From JALHVH01 sp964544265 (GTDB lineage Bacteria; Acidobacteriota; Aminicenantia; Aminicenantales; Saccharicenantaceae): 15,893 nt of DNA. The position numbers were made by a program, and so were the translations under genes. Below the pieces are notes generated by a model. The model worked only from the letters and a program-made list of their open reading frames with translations. It had not been told where the DNA came from and did no database searches. The stretch lies in the NCBI GenBank assembly GCA_964544265.1, contig CAZJBD010000045.1, positions 1 to 15,893 on the forward strand, in the 5' to 3' direction. Below, one piece after another: positions 1 to 6,671 of the stretch (position 1 is the first letter of the stretch; every line of letters starts with the position of its first letter).

Positions 1-62
1 CATGGGCCTTGCGGTCCACTGGATTTTGAGTCCAGCGCGTCTGCCAGTTCCGCCACTCCGGC
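1..62 (-). tRNA. tRNA-Leu(CAA), 5' part; 3' end lies outside the window
   Basis: Read on the minus strand, the sequence gives a 7-nt acceptor strand GCCGGAG, then TGGCGGAACTGGCAGACGC (a class II D-arm typical of tRNA-Leu). The anticodon stem follows, with loop CTCAAAA and therefore anticodon CAA, then the start of the long variable arm. The 3' half is cut off by the window edge. The 5' end at 62 is set by the acceptor and D-arm pattern. A good promoter lies immediately upstream (74-102). Confidence 0.93.
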
Positions 63-73
63 TGGGCGCGCTC

Positions 74-102
74 AATATAGACGATTTCCTGCGGATTTTC
101 AA
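74..102 (-). promoter_or_regulatory. sigma70-like promoter of tRNA-Leu
   Basis: On the minus strand, TTGAAA (97-102) and TATATT (74-79) are separated by exactly 17 nt. Transcription would begin a few bases upstream of the tRNA 5' end at 62, as expected for a tRNA precursor. Confidence 0.6.
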
Positions 103-117
103 TCTTCAAGACTCCGT

Positions 118-147
118 TTGACGTTGCCGGCCTTTTTTGTTTAAAAT
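118..147 (+). promoter_or_regulatory. sigma70-like promoter of the rfaE1 operon
   Basis: TTGACG (118-123) and TAAAAT (142-147) are 18 nt apart. The predicted transcript start near 154 leaves a short leader carrying AAAGGA (160-165), 8 nt before the TTG start at 174. The region lies back to back with the tRNA-Leu promoter. Confidence 0.55.
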
Positions 148-173
148 CCCTGGATCGAGAAAGGATTCTCCCC

Positions 174-1169
174 TTGGATAAAGAGAAACTCGTCCGGATC
201 GTCGACCGCTTCCCGGGCCTGAGGATCGTCGTATGGGGGGATTTTATCCTCGACGAGCACCTCTACGGGACCACTCGGAGGATCTCCCGCGAGGCCCCCG
301 TCCTCATCCTGAGCTATCGGCGCCAGGAGTATTCCCTGGGTGGAGCGGGAAATTCCCTCCAGAACCTCAAGTCCCTCGGCGCCTTCCCTATCCCAGTCGG
401 CGTCATCGGACGAGACGAAGCCGGCAAGAGGATCCTGTCCATTCTCAGGTCAAAGGAAATAGCCACGGAATGGATCTATCAAGAAAAAAGATACAGGACT
501 CCCCTCAAGACACGGATTCTGGCGGGCGAAGACAACACGCGGAAACAGCAGATCCTTCGCATCGACCGGGACGGCTGTGTCCCCGATGACGCGGCATTAA
601 AACGATGGCTCCGGAGAGCCCTCGGCCTCTTGACCAAGGACTGCCCTGCCCTGCTAATTTCCGATTACAATTATGACACGGTCAAGGAGGATATCTACGC
701 GAAGGTTCTTTGCGATACGAAAAAAAACAAAGTGCCCATCACCGTGGATTCCCGATTCCGGCTCCTGAGCTTCAAGGGCGCCTGGGTCGCAACACCCAAT
801 GAGCCCGAGGTCGAAGGCGCTTTAGGGATCGATATCGCCGGGAAGGACGAGCCCTTGCTCAAGGCAGCCAACCAAATCCTGAAAATCCTTGGATCCCCCG
901 CCCTCCTCGTTACCCGGGGGTCCAGGGGAATGACCCTTTTCGAAAAGGGCAAAACGCCATGTGCCATCCCCGTTCATGGGACCACCGACATCGTCGATGT
1001 CACGGGCGCCGGCGACACCGTGATCAGCGTCTTTACCCTGGCTTTGGCCGCAGGGGCTTCGTTCCGGGAGGCCGCGGAGCTCGCCAACCGCGCCGGCGGT
1101 ATCGTGGTCATGAAAAAGGGCGCGGCGACCCTCTCCCCTGAAGAACTCAAGCAGGCCATTTTATCTTGA
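174..1169 (+). CDS. rfaE1: D-glycero-beta-D-manno-heptose-7-phosphate kinase (RfaE1/HldE kinase domain)
   Basis: Cytoplasmic PfkB-family sugar kinase that phosphorylates D-glycero-beta-D-manno-heptose 7-phosphate at C1 with ATP, a step of ADP-heptose synthesis for LPS inner core. Visible motifs are SLGGAGN (residues 54-60, PfkB signature 1) and DVTGAGD (275-281), whose last Asp is the usual catalytic base. The substrate-side GDFILDEHLYG stretch near residues 22-32 matches RfaE kinases. Length 331 fits a stand-alone kinase; in enteric bacteria it is fused to the adenylyltransferase, which here is the next gene. The start is TTG, chosen because AAAGGA sits 8 nt upstream and the N-terminus aligns with the family. 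Its stop overlaps the next start as TTGA, which implies translational coupling. Confidence 0.92.
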   Translation: MDKEKLVRIVDRFPGLRIVVWGDFILDEHLYGTTRRISREAPVLILSYRRQEYSLGGAGNSLQNLKSLGAFPIPVGVIGRDEAGKRILSILRSKEIATEWIYQEKRYRTPLKTRILAGEDNTRKQQILRIDRDGCVPDDAALKRWLRRALGLLTKDCPALLISDYNYDTVKEDIYAKVLCDTKKNKVPITVDSRFRLLSFKGAWVATPNEPEVEGALGIDIAGKDEPLLKAANQILKILGSPALLVTRGSRGMTLFEKGKTPCAIPVHGTTDIVDVTGAGDTVISVFTLALAAGASFREAAELANRAGGIVVMKKGAATLSPEELKQAILS

Positions 1170-1657
1170 AACCAAAAAAATTAAGGTCCCTGGCCGAACT
1201 CAAGAAGATCATCGAGGCCCAAAAGCGCCGCGGCAAGAGGATCGTGTTGGCCAACGGTTGTTTCGACCTTTTCCATGTGGGGCACATCCGGTATCTCCGT
1301 GATTCGGCCGCCCAGGGGGATGTCCTGGTCGTTGCCCTGAACAGCGACTCATCCGTGCGAGCCCTAAAGGGAGCCGGACGCCCCTTCCTCCCCCAAAAGG
1401 AACGGGCCGAAATCCTGGCCGCTTTTGAGTTCGTCGACTGCATCACCATCTTCCACGAACCCAACGTGGAAAAGATATTGCTCGCCCTCAAGCCGGACGT
1501 CCATTCCAAAGGATCGGACTACACGGTCGAGACCGTTCCCGAGAGGGAGACCGTTAAGAGCTATGGGGGAAGGGTTTTCATCGCCGGCGGGCCGAAGGTC
1601 CGTTCGACAAGAGACGTCGTCAATCTCGTTGCTGCCCGGAAGGACGCAGATGGATAA
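1166..1657 (+). CDS. rfaE2: D-glycero-beta-D-manno-heptose 1-phosphate adenylyltransferase (RfaE2)
   Basis: Cytidylyltransferase-like nucleotidyltransferase that transfers AMP from ATP to heptose 1-phosphate, giving ADP-heptose. The signature GCFDLFHVGH (residues 31-40) contains the HxGH nucleotide-binding motif; RSTRDVV near the C-terminus occupies the place of the family's second nucleotide motif. Length 163 matches stand-alone RfaE2. The TTG start overlaps the rfaE1 stop (TTGA at 1166-1169) with no SD of its own, so translation probably depends on re-initiation. Its end overlaps the next gene by 8 nt. It forms a functional pair with the preceding kinase, replacing the bifunctional HldE. 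Confidence 0.92.
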   Translation: MKPKKLRSLAELKKIIEAQKRRGKRIVLANGCFDLFHVGHIRYLRDSAAQGDVLVVALNSDSSVRALKGAGRPFLPQKERAEILAAFEFVDCITIFHEPNVEKILLALKPDVHSKGSDYTVETVPERETVKSYGGRVFIAGGPKVRSTRDVVNLVAARKDADG

Positions 1658-2648
1658 ATTCCTGATCGTCCGGAAGAGCTCTCTCGGCGATATCATCCAT
1701 ACTCTTCCCGCCTTCGCCGCCTTAAGAAAGGGATTTCGCGGGGCACGAATCACCTGGGTCGTCGAGCGGCCGGGAAAGGAGATCCTGAACCTCGTCCCGG
1801 GCATCGATGAGATCGTCGTCCTCGGCGAAAAAGGCTGGATCCGAAAGATTAGGGACAAGGACCGGATCGCGTTCGATTTTCAGGGTCTAATCAAATCGGC
1901 TCTGATCGCCCGGCTGTCCGGGGCGCGGAAAAGGATCGGTTTTTCCGCCCAGAACCTCCGGGAGCCCGCAGCCGCGCTCTTCTATACAGACCGCCTCGAA
2001 GGATTCGCCGAAGACGGCCACGTCATCGCCAAGAACCTCAAGCTTCTATCAAAACTGGGACTTGACGCCGGGAAGAAAGAATACGAATTCCCGATCCTTA
2101 TTCCCGAATCCATCGAGCGGACCGTTCAAAACGCCCTCGCCGGGCTCGGCCTGCGCTCCGGCCAGGGGATCGTCGTCTGCAACGTCGGAGCAGCCTGGGA
2201 GAGCAAACGATGGGCGGCCGAGCGCTGGATCGAGTTCTTTTTTTTAAGCAAAAACCGAAGAGAGGATTTCTTCTATCTGCTTCTCTGGGGGAACGCTTTG
2301 GAAAAGGAATCAGCCCTCAGAATAGGGGCCGCCACGGGAACACCTGTGGCTCCCTTCTTTACCATTCCTGAGGTCCTGGCTCTCATTAAAGGATCGCGGC
2401 TTCTTATCAGCAGCGACACCTTCGCTCTCCAGGCGGCCTGCGCCCTCGACATCCCGGTCGTGGGTATTTTTGGACCGACGAATCCGGTCCGAAACGGCCC
2501 CTTCCGGGCCAGGGACAGAGCCGCGATATTCCCAACGGACTGCTATCCATGCTATAAAAGGACTTGTCCTTCGGCCAAATGCATGAACGCCGTCGAGGCC
2601 GGAGTTGTGGCTGGACTCGTCCAGGAGATCCTCGGAAACAATGGCTGA
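1650..2648 (+). CDS. waaC: LPS heptosyltransferase I-like glycosyltransferase (GT9 family)
   Basis: Predicted GT-B fold, GT9-family transferase that adds heptose from ADP-heptose to the Kdo-lipid A acceptor at the inner membrane. The N-terminus LIVRKSSLGDIIHTLP is the classic GT9 start. FDFQGLIKSAL and NLREPAAALFY resemble heptosyltransferase I, and ISSDTFALQAAC plus VGIFGPTNP form the C-terminal sugar-nucleotide region. A Cys cluster, CYPCYKRTCPSAKCM, close to the C-terminus is common in heptosyltransferases. The open frame extends upstream of 1650, but ATG 1650 gives the proper N-terminus (332 residues) and overlaps the rfaE2 stop by 8 nt. The genes before it make its donor substrate. Assignment to WaaC rather than WaaF rests on motif resemblance only. 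Confidence 0.85.
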   Translation: MDKFLIVRKSSLGDIIHTLPAFAALRKGFRGARITWVVERPGKEILNLVPGIDEIVVLGEKGWIRKIRDKDRIAFDFQGLIKSALIARLSGARKRIGFSAQNLREPAAALFYTDRLEGFAEDGHVIAKNLKLLSKLGLDAGKKEYEFPILIPESIERTVQNALAGLGLRSGQGIVVCNVGAAWESKRWAAERWIEFFFLSKNRREDFFYLLLWGNALEKESALRIGAATGTPVAPFFTIPEVLALIKGSRLLISSDTFALQAACALDIPVVGIFGPTNPVRNGPFRARDRAAIFPTDCYPCYKRTCPSAKCMNAVEAGVVAGLVQEILGNNG

Positions 2649-3198
2649 CCACAAGCTCTGCGAATTCATCTATCGTTGGAGAGTCCGGGCAGGAACTCTG
2701 GGAGCCCTGGGGGTCATCGTTTTGGCCAGGCCCTCCTGGACAACCTTGCTGGCAGGCTTCTGCTTGAGCTTTATGGGGCTCGGCCTCAGAGCCTGGGCCG
2801 CTGGTCATCTTAAGAAAGAAAAAGTCCTGGCGGTTTCCGGACCCTACCGGCATACGCGAAATCCCCTCTACCTCGGAAACCTGCTTATCGGCGTCGCCAT
2901 GGCAGTCGGATCCTGGTCATGGGGGTCGGCGGCGATCCTGGCGGCTTACTTCCTTGTTTTTTATCCCGTTGTCATCAATGAAGAGAGAAAGAGGATGAAG
3001 GCCCTCTTTCCGGTCGATTACGAAGCTTACGGAAAGCGCGTGCCGCTCTTTTTCCCATCCGTCAGGAAGTCCCCCGCCTATCAGAACGGCCCTTTCAGCT
3101 GCGCCCTGTACCGGAAGAATAAAGAACAGCGAGCCCTTTTCGGAACGGTCGCTTTCTGGATCGTTCTCATCGCCAGAATGTATTTCCCGGGCTCCTGA
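2641..3198 (+). CDS. isoprenylcysteine/phospholipid methyltransferase-like integral membrane protein
   Basis: Small membrane protein of the ICMT/PEMT type, predicted to use S-adenosylmethionine. The C-terminal signature is clear: GPYRHTRNPLYLGN (residues 67-80) and EERKRMKALFPVDYEAYGKRVP (114-135, cofactor-binding half). Hydrophobic segments lie at about 17-54 and 79-112, with another at 168-182 in a C-terminal extension of about 45 residues beyond the usual family end. ATG 2641 is preferred over an upstream in-frame ATG because it yields an 8-nt overlap with waaC. The methyl acceptor is unknown; bacteria with this fold rarely have prenylated proteins, so a lipid or small-molecule substrate is equally possible. 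Confidence 0.8.
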   Translation: MADHKLCEFIYRWRVRAGTLGALGVIVLARPSWTTLLAGFCLSFMGLGLRAWAAGHLKKEKVLAVSGPYRHTRNPLYLGNLLIGVAMAVGSWSWGSAAILAAYFLVFYPVVINEERKRMKALFPVDYEAYGKRVPLFFPSVRKSPAYQNGPFSCALYRKNKEQRALFGTVAFWIVLIARMYFPGS

Positions 3199-3239
3199 AC
3201 CCTGCGGTCTTTGGGTTTCCTTTTTGCACCGGACTCTGC

Positions 3240-3251
3240 TATAACTTTCCC
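3240..3251 (+). promoter_or_regulatory. trmH: possible -10 element giving a leaderless trmH mRNA
   Basis: TATAAC at 3240-3245 lies just 6 nt before the GTG start at 3252, the spacing expected if transcription starts on the start codon itself. No SD precedes the GTG. The -35 region is weak (TTTCCT at 18 nt spacing), so this is tentative. Confidence 0.3.
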
Positions 3252-3836
3252 GTGCCCACGGATAGACGCATCGAGAGAATCACCAGGGTGCTTGGAGCTC
3301 GTCAGCCCGACCTCAGGGTCGTCCTGGAGGGCGTGACCATCGCCCACAACGCCAGCGCCGTCATCCGGACCTGCGACGCCGCCGGGATTCTGTATCTTGA
3401 CCTCATCTCGCCGAACCCGGATGTCCTCAGGATCAACGAGGCCATCACGACCCGGGCCGACAAGTGGCTCGAGATCTCGATCCACGCCTCAGCGTCCGGG
3501 TGTCTCAAACCGCTAAAGGGAAAGGGGTTCAAGATCGCCGCAACCCGCTTGGGCTCTGCGTCGACCCCCTTTACCGAACTGGATTATGCCCAACCCCTGG
3601 CCCTTGTCTTCGGGAGCGAATCGGAAGGCATATCGGATGAGGCCATGGCGTTTGCCGACCACATTATCCATATCCCGATGGTGGGCATGGTGCAGAGCCT
3701 CAATCTTTCCGTTTCCGTGGGAATTATCCTCTACGAAGCCTTCAAGCAGAGGCAAGCTAAAGGCTACTTTGACAATCCAAGGCTCACGCCCGAAGATCTT
3801 AACGCCCTGCAAACGAAGTGGCTCAAGAATAAATAA
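3252..3836 (+). CDS. trmH: tRNA (guanosine(18)-2'-O)-methyltransferase TrmH (SPOUT family)
   Basis: SPOUT/SpoU-type RNA methyltransferase that 2'-O-methylates G18 in the tRNA D-loop with S-adenosylmethionine. The three SpoU motifs are present: HNASAVIRTCDAAG (residues 32-45, with the conserved Asn and catalytic Arg39), LALVFGSESEGIS (116-128) and IPMVGMVQSLNLSVSVG (141-157), which forms the knotted cofactor site. The N-terminal RQPDLRVVLEGV closely follows E. coli TrmH, supporting Gm18 specificity over other SpoU members. Length 194 is somewhat shorter than E. coli TrmH at the C-terminus. GTG 3252 aligns with the family's N-terminus but has no SD; see the possible leaderless promoter. It faces the htrA-like gene, with a hairpin between. 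Confidence 0.88.
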   Translation: MPTDRRIERITRVLGARQPDLRVVLEGVTIAHNASAVIRTCDAAGILYLDLISPNPDVLRINEAITTRADKWLEISIHASASGCLKPLKGKGFKIAATRLGSASTPFTELDYAQPLALVFGSESEGISDEAMAFADHIIHIPMVGMVQSLNLSVSVGIILYEAFKQRQAKGYFDNPRLTPEDLNALQTKWLKNK

Positions 3837-3867
3837 GGGGGGAGGAGACCTCGTCCCCTCCCCCCTT
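3835..3867. terminator. GC-rich hairpin between convergent genes, probable bidirectional terminator
   Basis: Arms 3835-3845 (AAGGGGGGAGG) and 3857-3867 (CCTCCCCCCTT) are perfectly complementary over 11 bp with an 11-nt loop, starting inside the trmH stop codon. On the minus strand the stem is followed by TTATTTATTC, a moderately U-rich tail. On the plus strand only two Ts follow, so termination is probably stronger for the minus-strand operon. Confidence 0.65.
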
Positions 3868-3898
3868 CGAGAAATGGATACAGGAGCAGGTGTCGCGA

Positions 3899-4570
3899 TT
3901 AGATTTTCGTTAGCCCTCGCCTAGGGAGAAGAAGTCGTTTCAGGCTGGTGCCGGCAGACTTTCCTTTCTCATCCAATAAAGAGAACTCGCCTCTCAGCTT
4001 CTTCATGCCCTCACTCATGTCCCGGTCGAAAATCGCCAGGCCCTCGCGCGCGTCTCTGAACGGTGTCATGCTAAAAATTCCGCCCCTTTCTTCCTCTTCG
4101 ACCTCCACGTCAAAGGTGAGGGGTTTCTTGTCCCTGAGAACCTCGAGTTTGACCTTGTCACCTTTTTTCTTATCCTGGACGATCCCGCTGAGCTCGCTCA
4201 CGGTCTCGACTCGCTTGTCCTCAGCCTTGATGATGACGTCCCCGACCTTCATTCCGACTTTCTGGGCCGGGCCCTTATCCGTCAGCCGATTGACCAGGAG
4301 GCCGGTCCCGTCCTTGACGCCGAAGTACTCGGACATCTCCTTGTTCAGCTCGTCCAGGTAGACGCCGATGAATTTACGGCGCTCCCAGGAAAACTCCCTG
4401 CCCTTGGGCGTAAAAAACGCATCCGGGGGCCTCGAGCCCCGAGGAGGCAGAGGAAGGCCCGGGAACAGTCCTGGGAAACGGCGCTCGAGTTCTTTCTTGG
4501 CTTCCTCCTCGGGAAGCTCACCCAGCTTGACCTTGACCTCAAGGGGTTTGCCCTCCCTCTCGATCGTCAA
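3899..4570 (-). CDS. C-terminal part of a frameshifted HtrA-like protein (end of PDZ1, PDZ2, tail)
   Basis: This frame continues the protein encoded upstream at 4567-5502. Its first residues (TIEREGKPLEVKVKLGEL) are the last strand of a PDZ domain whose first part is in the other frame. A second PDZ domain follows at about residues 66-158 (GVYLDELNKEMSEYF, then GLLVNRLTDKGPAQKVGMKVGDVII). A charged tail of about 60 residues has no recognised domain. The annotated TTG start overlaps the upstream TGA as TTGA, but in-frame coding sense runs further upstream to about 4584 (EDVTL). It is therefore better viewed as one gene broken by a missing G in the run at 4582-4585. A separately translated subunit is possible but would lack the beginning of its PDZ domain. 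Confidence 0.75.
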   Translation of the reverse strand: MTIEREGKPLEVKVKLGELPEEEAKKELERRFPGLFPGLPLPPRGSRPPDAFFTPKGREFSWERRKFIGVYLDELNKEMSEYFGVKDGTGLLVNRLTDKGPAQKVGMKVGDVIIKAEDKRVETVSELSGIVQDKKKGDKVKLEVLRDKKPLTFDVEVEEEERGGIFSMTPFRDAREGLAIFDRDMSEGMKKLRGEFSLLDEKGKSAGTSLKRLLLPRRGLTKI

Positions 4571-5502
4571 GGTGACATCCTCCCCGGCTTTCTCTTCCGG
4601 ATCTCGGAGGCCAGCATTTGGGAACTTACGACGTCCTGATTTCCAAATTTAAGGATGATATCCCCTTTCTTGAGTTTGGCGAGTTCGCCCGGGCTTTGCT
4701 CATCGACGCCGATGATTTCGATCCTCCCCTCCTCGTTCTGGGCGATGGACACTCCCAGCCAACCCCTCTGGACCTTGCCTTTCTCCTGAATCTCAGCCGC
4801 GACCTTGCGGACGACGTCCACGGGGACGGCAATGGCCATCCCCGAGGAAGGGGCTTCGGCCTTGCTCATGACGTATCCTGAGCCGACTTGTTCCTTTTCC
4901 CGGAACTCGAAGACGACCGGCCGGTCTTCTGTGTAGATGCCGCGAAGGAGCCCGACCATCTGGCCGTTCTCATCCACGACGGGACCGCCGCTCGATCCCG
5001 GCGTCACCCAGATATTCAGCCTCAGCCTCTCGTCTGAGACGGAGCTGACGATGCCTTGGGTGACCGCGGGCGTCATTTCCGGGGAATTGCTAACGACACA
5101 GATCCATTCACCCGGGCTGAGGTCTTTGTCCCTCCCCATCGAAAGGGGTGGCAATCCCTTGTCCTTGGCCCGGACAACCGCCAGGTGCGTCTCGGAGTCA
5201 AAGCCCAGGAAGTCGGCGTCGACCCGCTTCCCGTCGGACGTGATGACGGTGATCTTTTCGTTCCTGGGCGAGATCAGGGCCGTGGTCACAATGTGGCCGT
5301 CTTTATCGATGACGACACCCGTCGCGACCCGACTCATCCCGTTCCGGGCTTCGACCCGGACGACGGATGGATAAGTCCTTTTTGTAATACCCGCGATGTC
5401 CTTCTCGACGACGGCTCCCCCCGCGCCTTGGGCGCTCAAGCTCATCATGAGGAAGAACAAAGCTGCCATGCCGATCGAGACGATTCTCTGATTCCTGCTC
5501 AT
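4567..5502 (-). CDS. HtrA/DegP-like secreted trypsin-fold protein with degenerate active site, N-terminal part of a frameshifted gene
   Basis: Domain order: signal peptide (residues 1 to about 26, hydrophobic SIGMAALFFLMM), trypsin-like fold (about 35-205) and PDZ1 from about 246, cut off at 311. The nucleophile motif is kept as PGSSGGPVV (Ser171). The usual His position (TNxHV) reads TTALIS with Leu at 76, and the usual Asp of DLAVL reads HLAVV with His106, so proteolysis is unlikely. It probably acts in the periplasm as a PDZ scaffold, chaperone or sensor. The start is ATG 5502, not the TTG two codons earlier, because AAGGAGG (5512-5518) lies 9 nt upstream. It is the third gene after an ECF sigma factor and a transmembrane anti-sigma candidate, an arrangement reminiscent of rpoE-rse-mucD loci. 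Confidence 0.83.
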   Translation of the reverse strand: MSRNQRIVSIGMAALFFLMMSLSAQGAGGAVVEKDIAGITKRTYPSVVRVEARNGMSRVATGVVIDKDGHIVTTALISPRNEKITVITSDGKRVDADFLGFDSETHLAVVRAKDKGLPPLSMGRDKDLSPGEWICVVSNSPEMTPAVTQGIVSSVSDERLRLNIWVTPGSSGGPVVDENGQMVGLLRGIYTEDRPVVFEFREKEQVGSGYVMSKAEAPSSGMAIAVPVDVVRKVAAEIQEKGKVQRGWLGVSIAQNEEGRIEIIGVDEQSPGELAKLKKGDIILKFGNQDVVSSQMLASEIRKRKPGRMSP

Positions 5503-5516
5503 GGCCAAAAACCTCC

Positions 5517-5894
5517 TTAATACGTGATCTCCTGAGGCGATGCCTCAGAGACCTGCTCCAGTATATAAACCGTTTGCGGTTCGTAAGATGCGTTATGGAC
5601 CTCGGTGGAATAGTCCAAGGTCTCCATGACTTGGATCACTCCGTTCTCTGCGGATCCAGGCGCAGCTCCTTTCCCTGCGACACTCACTCCCCCAGGCTGC
5701 TTTAAGACGAAGACATTGAGAAGCACGAAGGTCGCCAGAAAGATGGCCGCTCCGCCCGCGAATGCGCACCTTCGGACGAGCAGAGTATGAGCCCGCCGCT
5801 TCCTTCGCCGGGAAAGCTCGGTCAGGACTCTGCGCTCAAAATCCTCGGGGGCGCTGACCCTTCCCAGCCGATCTAAGATATTATGCCCTTCCAT
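5517..5894 (-). CDS. single-pass membrane protein, probable anti-sigma factor of the upstream ECF sigma
   Basis: A 125-residue protein with a short cytoplasmic N-terminus (ILDRLGRVSAPEDFERRVLTELSRRRKRR), one membrane segment at about residues 44-64 preceded by Arg/Lys-rich positive-inside residues, and a roughly 60-residue outer part. There is no HxxxCxxC zinc motif, so it is not a ZAS-type anti-sigma; the call rests on position and topology. The ATG overlaps the sigma stop by 14 nt, which indicates coupled translation and usually a 1:1 partner. The stop lies just before the SD of the HtrA-like gene, making a three-gene operon. The periplasmic tail could be what the HtrA-like protein contacts (inference). 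Confidence 0.7.
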   Translation of the reverse strand: MEGHNILDRLGRVSAPEDFERRVLTELSRRRKRRAHTLLVRRCAFAGGAAIFLATFVLLNVFVLKQPGGVSVAGKGAAPGSAENGVIQVMETLDYSTEVHNASYEPQTVYILEQVSEASPQEITY

Positions 5895-6465
5895 GTTCCC
5901 TCACTTCATTCTTGGACGCGCGGGCGTCGCCACCGGCCGCTTTTTCCAGCATCCTCTTCAAATATTCTCTTCCTCGGCTGATCCTCGCCTTGACCGTCCC
6001 CACCGGCCTCTTAATGATCCTGGCGATTTCCTCCTGTGAGAACCCCTCCATGTCTTTAAGAACGACCGGGACTCGGTACCGAGGGTGAAGGGCGTCCAGC
6101 GCCTCCCTCAAGTTGCGGACGAGCCCGGGGTCAGGAGGGTCTTCGGAATAGGTCCCCGCGGAGAAGCTGTTCGGAAGGTCCTCGAGGGAGACGGTGGCCA
6201 TCTTGCGCCTCTTCTTGACCTCGGTTTTGGCCAAGTTGGAGGCGATGGCATAAATCCAGGAGGAAAGGGGTGCGATGGGCTTATACCTGCCGGCCTTAAA
6301 ATAGACCCGGAGGAAGGTCTCCTGGGAGAGTTCGACGGCCTTCTGGTAATCCCCCGTGAATTGATAAAGGTAGTTCACAATCCTGTCCTTATAAAGGCTC
6401 ATAAGCATGGCAAAAGCAGCCTCGTCTCCTTCCTTAACATGGGAGATCAGCTCTTGTTCATCCAT
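5881..6465 (-). CDS. ECF-type RNA polymerase sigma factor (first, minus-strand module)
   Basis: Extracytoplasmic-function sigma factor with region 2 at about residues 23-86 (YKDRIVNYLYQFTGDYQKAVELSQETFLRVY) and region 4 at about 123-173 (LHPRYRVPVVLKDMEGFSQEEIARI, then GTVKARISRGREYLKRML, the helix-turn-helix that reads the -35). No region 1 or 3, as usual for ECF. The open frame reaches 6552, but that start would lie within the predicted promoter and transcription start. ATG 6465 (194 residues) gives the standard N-terminus MDEQELISHVKEGDEAAF; ATG 6507 is an alternative. Neither has a strong SD. It heads the operon with an anti-sigma candidate and an HtrA-like gene and is divergent from a second ECF sigma. 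Confidence 0.87.
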   Translation of the reverse strand: MDEQELISHVKEGDEAAFAMLMSLYKDRIVNYLYQFTGDYQKAVELSQETFLRVYFKAGRYKPIAPLSSWIYAIASNLAKTEVKKRRKMATVSLEDLPNSFSAGTYSEDPPDPGLVRNLREALDALHPRYRVPVVLKDMEGFSQEEIARIIKRPVGTVKARISRGREYLKRMLEKAAGGDARASKNEVREHGRA

Positions 6466-6552
6466 GTTCAATTCGTTCAAACGCCCTTTCCCGCCGGTTC
6501 GTTGCATTTTATTAGGCCGGAACGGTCCTTTCCGTCCCGAAATTCCACTCAA

Positions 6553-6581
6553 ATTCTATGTCTTTTCCCGGTTTTGAACAA
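6553..6581 (-). promoter_or_regulatory. possible promoter of the minus-strand sigma operon
   Basis: On the minus strand, TTGTTC (6576-6581) and TAGAAT (6553-6558) are 17 nt apart. The -10 is a good match, the -35 weak. The predicted start near 6546 rules out the longest reading frame's start at 6552 and favours ATG 6507 or 6465. Confidence 0.4.
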
Positions 6582-6585
6582 CACA

Positions 6586-6615
6586 TTGACAGCCATAATC
6601 TTCAAAAAATACAAT
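6586..6615 (+). promoter_or_regulatory. sigma70-like promoter of the plus-strand sigma operon
   Basis: A perfect TTGACA (6586-6591) is followed after 18 nt by TACAAT (6610-6615). Transcription would begin near 6622, leaving a leader of about 50 nt that contains the SD AGGGTGA (6660-6666). Confidence 0.65.
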
Positions 6616-6629
6616 GGGGACATCCCGAT

Positions 6630-6657
6630 GGAACTTTTTCCCCGGCGAATGCGTCAA
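6630..6657 (+). promoter_or_regulatory. ECF-type promoter candidate, possible autoregulation
   Basis: GGAACTT (6630-6636), 16 nt, then GTCAA (6653-6657) matches the general pattern of RpoE-like ECF promoters. It lies downstream of the sigma70-like promoter and upstream of the plus-strand sigma gene. The predicted start near 6664 would cut into the SD, which is a point against it. Confidence 0.4.
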
Positions 6658-6671
6658 TCAGGGTGAATTGA

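Noticed and set aside
3199..3235. Possible terminator AACCC…GGGTT downstream of the methyltransferase gene
   Set aside because: Only a 5-bp stem with a 10-nt loop; the following T-rich stretch is short and interrupted, so I do not call it.
4575..4590. Programmed -1 frameshift site for the HtrA-like gene
   Set aside because: The GGGG run could slip, but no standard X-XXY-YYZ heptamer or clear downstream stimulator was seen; kept only as one of several explanations.
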